The position numbers and the translations under genes were made by a program. A stretch of DNA of 9,262 nt, taken from assembly GCA_002368645.1 (NCBI GenBank), contig DFEE01000003.1, forward strand, positions 68,479 through 77,740, in the 5' to 3' direction. The notes under the pieces are model-generated. The model made no database searches and was not told the origin of the DNA. It saw only the letters and a list, made by a program, of their open reading frames with translations. Origin of the DNA: Bacteroidales bacterium UBA3810. Its GTDB lineage: Bacteria; Bacteroidota; Bacteroidia; Bacteroidales; Paludibacteraceae. Positions 5,431 through 9,262 of the stretch are shown one piece after another (within the stretch, counting starts at the first letter, position 1; each line of letters starts with the position of its first letter).

Positions 5431-5461
5431 CAAAGATACAAAAAAAGTTTGACATATGCAA
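5431..5461 (-). promoter_or_regulatory. Leftward promoter without an evident gene
   Basis: On the minus strand TTG (5459-5461), a 20-base spacer beginning CATATGTCA and TATCTTTG (5431-5438) form a full consensus promoter with start near 5424. The transcript would carry GATTT-GAGA-AAATC (5412-5425) and the ATCCGCCAA hairpin. Only a 16-codon frame starting at 5389 is available. It may make a small RNA, or be the relic of a gene separated from it by the island. Confidence 0.7.
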
Positions 5462-5564
5462 ATAATTAGGTGTCGGTGCTCTCGAAGTACTCAAACTTTT
5501 TTTTCAATTATCCAAATTTCTCACCTCAAAAAAGTTATAATTTATCAGAAAAATGCGCGCGCGC

Positions 5565-5595
5565 TTGCATATGTCAGAAATTTTCACTACCTTTG
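5565..5595 (+). promoter_or_regulatory. Promoter of the outer-membrane/lipoprotein/rlmH operon
   Basis: TTG (5565-5567), a 20-base spacer beginning CATATGTCA and TACCTTTG (5588-5595) match the consensus. TTGCATATGTCA is a perfect inverted copy of 5450-5461 in the divergent promoter. An alternating GC tract (5555-5564) abuts the -33 element. Transcription should start near 5602, giving a leader of roughly 50 bases. Confidence 0.82.
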
Positions 5596-5620
5596 TCGCC
5601 CGAAAGGATATAAACCGTAC

Positions 5621-5644
5621 ATCGTAAATGACTAAATCGTAAAT
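5621..5644. repeat. Direct repeat ATCGTAAAT in the operon leader
   Basis: ATCGTAAAT occurs at 5621-5629 and 5636-5644, separated by GACTAA, just before the start codon at 5651. The sequence resembles the AAATGGT-type repeats at 831-866 and 9090-9207. No Shine-Dalgarno sequence is visible here. Confidence 0.5.
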
Positions 5645-5650
5645 ATCTTT

Positions 5651-6313
5651 ATGTATTTAAGACGCGTTTTTTATACTATCGCACTACTCTTTGCGGTCGG
5701 GGTGTCGGCGTTTGCGGAGGATAAGTTTGCGTACATGACCCGTCACAACGAGGTGCGAATCGGTTGGGGTGACCAGCTCTTCGAGAGTCTGGTTTGGCAC
5801 AACCCGACCTCCATCACGACGACCATGCCGGCGACCGCCACGTACGAATACAAGGAGCGTTACCGCCACAACCAGCATATATGGGCGGAGTACCAGTACC
5901 GGTTCAACCACTGGTTCTCGCTAGGTGGTATGCTGGACATCAGCGAGGTCGGTTGGGATCGCGTGACGCGTAACGGTCAGGGAGTAGAGCTCGCCAGAAA
6001 CAAGAACAACTATTTCTACAACCTCGTGATCATGCCTACCGTCCGGTTCACGTATTTCCACCACGAGTATGTCAATATCTACTCGGGTCTGGGTCTGGGC
6101 GTGGACATCAACGGCGGTACCGAGCTGGACGGCAACGGCAAAAACACAGCCGTGGGCGCAGCGGTGAACCTCACGCTCGTCGGCGTGAGCGCTAACTACG
6201 ACAGATGGTTCTGCGCATTCGATTTCGGAGGCATGTACGCCCTCAAAAACGCCAATGCCATCTATATGCTCAAATCGAGAATGTTGAACTTTAGTATAGG
6301 AGCACGATTCTAA
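5651..6313 (+). CDS. Small outer-membrane beta-barrel-like protein
   Basis: I do not recognise a specific family. The 220-residue product begins with a clear signal peptide (RR at 4-5, hydrophobic run, AFA cleavage site near residue 22). The mature part alternates polar and aromatic residues in strand-like runs, for example IWAEYQYRFNHWFSLGGML, VNIYSGLGLGVDI and ANYDRWFCAFDFGGMYAL. It ends in NFSIGARF with a C-terminal Phe, as outer-membrane barrels do. The size would suit about eight strands. It is the first gene of the operon, about 50 bases after the predicted start of transcription, and its stop overlaps the next ATG by one base (TAATG). With two lipoproteins downstream, an envelope role is likely; pore, adhesin or structural function cannot be decided. 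Confidence 0.82.
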   Translation: MYLRRVFYTIALLFAVGVSAFAEDKFAYMTRHNEVRIGWGDQLFESLVWHNPTSITTTMPATATYEYKERYRHNQHIWAEYQYRFNHWFSLGGMLDISEVGWDRVTRNGQGVELARNKNNYFYNLVIMPTVRFTYFHHEYVNIYSGLGLGVDINGGTELDGNGKNTAVGAAVNLTLVGVSANYDRWFCAFDFGGMYALKNANAIYMLKSRMLNFSIGARF

Positions 6314-7659
6314 TGAAGAAATACATTTACATAGTATTAGCCGTTATGTTAGCGGGATGCCAGTTCAGGCAGGACGAGTATGTTGATTTCAGAAATATCG
6401 AAGCCGCGAAGGGACTGAAGTTCCGCGTCATCGGTCAGCACGAGACCGACCTGTCGGGCGGTCTGCCCAACAACTGCTACCTGCCCGACGGTACGCCGGT
6501 GAATGAGTATTCAACCGTCAGCGATCAGCCATCAGACGAGGCGGAAGGTGCGAACGAGGGTCGATCCGTACGCAAGACCACCGGCACTACGGGCGCAGGA
6601 TTTCTGCAAGAACTGCTCAAATGGAGCAACCAGAACAAGATCATCGAGGTGGTAGGCACCTACCCCAGCATAGACATCGACGGCAACCCGATCACCCTTT
6701 CGGGCAAAGTGATGCTCCCCAAAAACGGAGCCCCAAAACGGATGATCCTCGTGAGCCACTACACCGTTTGCTCCAACGCCGAAGCGCCGAGCAACTGTTT
6801 CTCGTTAGAGGGCGTGCTGGTCAACTCGGGGTACGGCCTTATCATCCCTGACTATCTCGGTTACGGCGTCACGGCAAAGGAGGTACACCCGTACTTAGTG
6901 ATGACCGTAACGGCGCATAACGTAGTGGATATGTATCTGGCGGTCAAACCGTGGCTGGAGGCTATCGGCAGGAGTGCGGAAGACCCCAGTCTGGATCTGA
7001 TGGGCTACAGTCAGGGCGGCGCGACCACAATGGAGGTGCAGTACCTGATAGAGACCGATTACAGCGACGAGGATGACATCAATCATATTACGCTCCACCG
7101 CGTTTTTGCGGGCGGCGGGCCGTACGATGTGCAAGCGACCTACGAGCGGTTCGTTAACACCGACACTGCCGGTTATCCGGTCGCCGTACCGTTGGTTCTG
7201 CAAGGCATGATCAAAGGCGACAAACTGGACATAGAGATCTCGGACATGATGCAACCATGGCTCTGCGAGCACTTGGACGAATGGATCAACAGCAAGCGTT
7301 TCACCTCCGCACAAATCAACAAAATGATCGGTACCAAAGTGACGCACGAACTGCTGACCACCGAGGCGATGGAGCAGACGTCTGAAAAAGTGGCGGAACT
7401 GTACAAAGCCATGACCCTGAACTCCATCATCGCCTACGACTGGGAGCCCAAAGCACCGGTCTATATGATGCACTCGATGGACGATGAGACGGTGCCATAC
7501 ACCAACGCCACACGTGCCCGGTCGCACTGGAAAGACGCCAACATCACCTATAATTTCGGGCACTACGGCGGACACGTGCTGACCTGCCTGCGATTTATAT
7601 ATACCGTACAAGAACTGTTAGCCAATGAAGAGGCAGAAAGGAAGAAATATGAAGACTAA
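6313..7659 (+). CDS. Lipoprotein alpha/beta hydrolase (putative secreted lipase, esterase or peptidase)
   Basis: The 448-residue product starts with a lipoprotein signal, MKKYIYIVLAVMLAGC, with lipidation expected at Cys16. An acidic, low-complexity linker (about 66-90) precedes an alpha/beta hydrolase domain. HYTVCSN (149-155) and IIPDYLGYG (177-185) match the oxyanion and strand regions, GYSQGG (231-236) places the nucleophile at Ser233, SMDDETVPY (388-396) supplies an acid at Asp390 or Asp391, and FGHYGGH (415-421) the His, probably His421. The layout resembles secretory lipases and related serine hydrolases; the substrate is unknown. Several extra Cys (55, 153, 162, 318, 425) could form disulfides. 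The start overlaps the previous stop and the end overlaps the next gene, so it belongs to the same transcript. The protein probably sits on the outer membrane; which face cannot be told from the sequence. Confidence 0.88.
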   Translation: MKKYIYIVLAVMLAGCQFRQDEYVDFRNIEAAKGLKFRVIGQHETDLSGGLPNNCYLPDGTPVNEYSTVSDQPSDEAEGANEGRSVRKTTGTTGAGFLQELLKWSNQNKIIEVVGTYPSIDIDGNPITLSGKVMLPKNGAPKRMILVSHYTVCSNAEAPSNCFSLEGVLVNSGYGLIIPDYLGYGVTAKEVHPYLVMTVTAHNVVDMYLAVKPWLEAIGRSAEDPSLDLMGYSQGGATTMEVQYLIETDYSDEDDINHITLHRVFAGGGPYDVQATYERFVNTDTAGYPVAVPLVLQGMIKGDKLDIEISDMMQPWLCEHLDEWINSKRFTSAQINKMIGTKVTHELLTTEAMEQTSEKVAELYKAMTLNSIIAYDWEPKAPVYMMHSMDDETVPYTNATRARSHWKDANITYNFGHYGGHVLTCLRFIYTVQELLANEEAERKKYED

Positions 7660-8593
7660 AAACTATAAATGGACTCGACTAATTCTATTAGTCCTTATTC
7701 CTTACTCCTTATTCCTGGCTCCTTCCTGCAATACGGAGGCGAACTACGAGACGAAGGATGTAGAGGTGAAGATGAATATCAAGAATGTGTCCTCGGGCTT
7801 CATCGAGTGCGAGTTCGAGACCAACAAGGACGCTTATTACTTCATTGATATCTGTGAGCCGTGGGTGGATTTCATTCCTGCCGCCAACCAAAAGCAGTTT
7901 ATGCTGTTAACACTTGACAGCGCGTACGCAGAGTACTTGCTCTGGCGAAATGATCTGCTGCGCAAAAAGGAATTCAACGTGGCTCCCTTTGCCAGCCACT
8001 CGCTCCAATACGGCAAAACCACCCGTTTCTTTACGGGTTTGATACCCAACAAGGACTATTGGGTGTATGCGTTCCCCGTTGATCCGGAAACAATGACACC
8101 CGCAGGCAAACTGGTTTTGGAGAATGTCAAGACCGCGTTTGCCAGCACCGTAGAGATTCGTTTTGAGTACCGCGTGAGGGGCATGTGGGACTATATCTAC
8201 CCTGTGGATACACTCGGACGCATCAACTCCGGCTATCCATACACCGTCCTCACCGTAGATAGTGTCGATATTGCCTCAAGCATCGCTCTTAATGATTCAC
8301 CCGTCCCCTTCTTCACTGATTGGGAAATAGAGTTGTTCGACTATCCCGAACTCGCTGATATTTTTTACGGTGTGAAAGCGACCGAGAATGACGGCACCCA
8401 ACCGCACTCGTCCTGCGTGTTTGAGGAAGGGCACACCTACTATACCGGCATCACCGGCTTTGACGGGCTTTTCAAACACATGGCAATCTATAAGTTCACG
8501 TGGCACAAAGACTGCGTTTACTATTTCCATGACACCGATACCACAAACTTATATAGAAAAGACATGGATAAACTGTTAGAAGCGGAGCCATGA
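7649..8593 (+). CDS. Putative lipoprotein with a fibronectin III-like region, function unknown
   Basis: I do not recognise the family. From ATG 7649 the product has 314 residues. An earlier in-frame ATG at 7625 would add eight residues, but 7649 gives a standard signal (MKTKNYKWTRLILLVLIPYS, then a hydrophobic run) and has GAAAGGAAG just upstream as a ribosome site. The likely lipid Cys follows LAPS, a relaxed lipobox. The part around FFTGLIPNKDYWVYAFPVD followed by LENVKTAF looks like the end of a fibronectin type III-like sheet. The rest is rich in Tyr, Trp, Phe and Asp and may be a second beta domain. It overlaps the hydrolase gene by 11 bases and rlmH by 4 (ATGA), suggesting coupled translation. 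A surface binding or accessory role for the hydrolase is inferred only from position. Confidence 0.8.
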   Translation: MKTKNYKWTRLILLVLIPYSLFLAPSCNTEANYETKDVEVKMNIKNVSSGFIECEFETNKDAYYFIDICEPWVDFIPAANQKQFMLLTLDSAYAEYLLWRNDLLRKKEFNVAPFASHSLQYGKTTRFFTGLIPNKDYWVYAFPVDPETMTPAGKLVLENVKTAFASTVEIRFEYRVRGMWDYIYPVDTLGRINSGYPYTVLTVDSVDIASSIALNDSPVPFFTDWEIELFDYPELADIFYGVKATENDGTQPHSSCVFEEGHTYYTGITGFDGLFKHMAIYKFTWHKDCVYYFHDTDTTNLYRKDMDKLLEAEP

Positions 8594-9060
8594 AAATTAC
8601 CCTTCTTGTAATCGGGAAAACGGCGGACGCACGCCTGGTCTCCCTCATAGAGGACTACCGGCAACGTCTCACGCACTACGTGCCGTTCGAGTTGGTCGTC
8701 ATACCGGACATCAAAAACGCCAAAGCGCTGACCCAAGACCAGCTCAAGACTGCCGAAGGTGAAGCGATCTTGCGTTTTGTCACGCCTGCAATGGATGTGC
8801 TGCTGTTCGACGAACACGGGCGCGAGTTCCGCTCAATCGGGTACGCCGATTTCCTGCAAAAGAAAATGAGTTCGGGCAAAGACTTGGTTCTCGTAATCGG
8901 CGGCGCGTACGGTTTCAGCGAAGCCGTCTATGCCCGCGCCAACGGCAAGATCAGCCTCTCGCAGATGACTTTCTCACACCAGATGATACGATTAATGGCC
9001 ATTGAGCAGATTTACCGCGCAATGACCATTCTTCGGGGAGAACCGTACCACCATGAATAA
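8590..9060 (+). CDS. rlmH: 23S rRNA (pseudouridine1915-N3)-methyltransferase RlmH
   Basis: RlmH methylates N3 of pseudouridine 1915 in helix 69 of 23S rRNA on assembled ribosomes, using S-adenosylmethionine; it is a small SPOUT-class enzyme acting as a dimer. The product has 156 residues, the normal length. It starts MKITLLVIGKTAD, has LLFDEHGREFRSIGYADFLQ (95-114), the cofactor-binding knot signature LVLVIGGAYGFSEAV (123-137), LSQMTFSHQMIRLMAIEQIY (147-166 in homolog-like spacing; near residues 126-145 counted from the end) and the C-terminal RGEPYHHE. The start codon overlaps the previous stop as ATGA, placing a housekeeping gene at the end of an envelope-protein operon. A strong terminator overlaps its stop codon. 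Confidence 0.97.
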   Translation: MKITLLVIGKTADARLVSLIEDYRQRLTHYVPFELVVIPDIKNAKALTQDQLKTAEGEAILRFVTPAMDVLLFDEHGREFRSIGYADFLQKKMSSGKDLVLVIGGAYGFSEAVYARANGKISLSQMTFSHQMIRLMAIEQIYRAMTILRGEPYHHE

Positions 9061-9087
9061 AGCGGCCCTTGTACGGGTCGCTTTATT
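9056..9087 (+). terminator. Intrinsic terminator overlapping the rlmH stop codon
   Basis: AATAAAGCGGCCC (9056-9068) pairs with GGGTCGCTTTATT (9075-9087) over 13 pairs, one of them G-U, around a 6-base loop. The 3' side runs into TTTATTCTATTT. The left arm contains the rlmH TAA stop at 9058-9060. The A-rich left arm also gives a T-rich 3' arm on the minus strand, so it may act in both directions between the convergent genes. Confidence 0.88.
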
Positions 9088-9089
9088 CT

Positions 9090-9207
9090 ATTTACCATTT
9101 GTTCATTTACGATTTGGTCATTTATTGGGTCATTGAATCATTTAGCAAAATGGCTAAATAGCCCAATGGTACATAAATGGTACATGGTACATGACCAAAT
9201 GGTAAAT
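9090..9207. repeat. Complex inverted repeat made of AAATGGT-like units
   Basis: ATTTACCATTTG (9090-9101) is a perfect inverted copy of 9196-9207, ATTTGGTCAT (9112-9121) of 9191-9200, ATTGGG (9124-9129) of 9162-9167, and ATTTAGC (9140-9146) of 9153-9159. The stems nest around a central hairpin, with the two outer pairs competing for the same bases. Bases 9184-9207 match 840-863 at 23 of 24 positions. The repeat touches the stop codon of the leftward gene. Confidence 0.8.
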
Positions 9208-9262
9208 TACCTCACTCTGATTTTTTGACCTATCTGCAGGATCTTGGTCTCTTTTATCTTAT
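9207..9262 (-). CDS. C-terminal end of a leftward gene, LysM-like tail
   Basis: Reading the minus strand from 9260 gives 17 codons and a TAA stop (9207-9209): KIKETKILQIGQKIRVR. The ending ILQIGQKIRV is typical of the last strand of a LysM peptidoglycan-binding domain, where an (I/L)-x-x-GQ-x-(I/L)-x-(V/I) pattern closes the fold. The rest lies beyond the window, so the protein cannot be named. The stop codon is shared with the edge of the inverted repeat, which suits a gene convergent with rlmH. Confidence 0.55.
   Translation of the reverse strand, partial: KIKETKILQIGQKIRVR

Noticed and set aside
6895..7611. A 238-codon minus-strand frame opposite the lipoprotein hydrolase
   Set aside because: It is a His/Val-rich shadow of a GC-rich gene that has a lipobox and a catalytic triad.

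Overview
The window looks like a chromosomal segment of a Bacteroidota bacterium, most likely a member of Bacteroidales. Several intergenic regions carry the Bacteroidetes-type promoter (-33 TTG, about 20 bases, -7 TAnnTTTG). Recognisable Shine-Dalgarno sites are scarce, there are lipoprotein and outer-membrane genes of the Bacteroidetes kind, and the one visible tRNA end has no encoded CCA. I cannot name the genus.

Layout. Positions 1-21 are the 3' end of a tRNA. Seven bases later a CE8 pectinesterase-like gene begins (29-1252, +). It converges on nadC (1283-2173, -), the quinolinate phosphoribosyltransferase of NAD synthesis. nadC and a second promoter fire divergently around 2199-2299. The forward promoter leads into a gene-free stretch (2300-2678) full of hairpins, including a nested structure at 2445-2633 with a possible pseudoknot. 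Next is a two-gene accessory island: an AT-rich M.EcoRI-family adenine methyltransferase (2679-3809, +) and a DUF262-HNH nuclease (3914-4996, +), separated by two copies of a REP-like palindrome. The pair resembles a restriction-modification or related defence module.

A second gene-poor stretch (4997-5650) holds direct repeats, a C/G-rich palindrome, an 11-base tandem repeat, another palindrome, and a second divergent promoter pair. The rightward promoter (5565-5595) starts a tight operon: a small outer-membrane beta-barrel-like protein (5651-6313), a lipoprotein alpha/beta hydrolase (6313-7659), an unrecognised lipoprotein (7649-8593) and rlmH (8590-9060). The genes overlap by 1, 11 and 4 bases, and a strong intrinsic terminator overlaps the rlmH stop codon. 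A complex inverted repeat separates rlmH from the tail of a leftward gene with a LysM-like end (9207-9262).

The most interesting points are the methyltransferase/DUF262-HNH pair with its palindromic operator-like site and structured upstream region; an extended -33 element (TTGCRTATGTCA-like) shared by four promoters arranged as two divergent pairs; a leftward promoter with no gene in front of it; and a short dispersed repeat found both inside the pectinesterase coding sequence and between genes at the right end.
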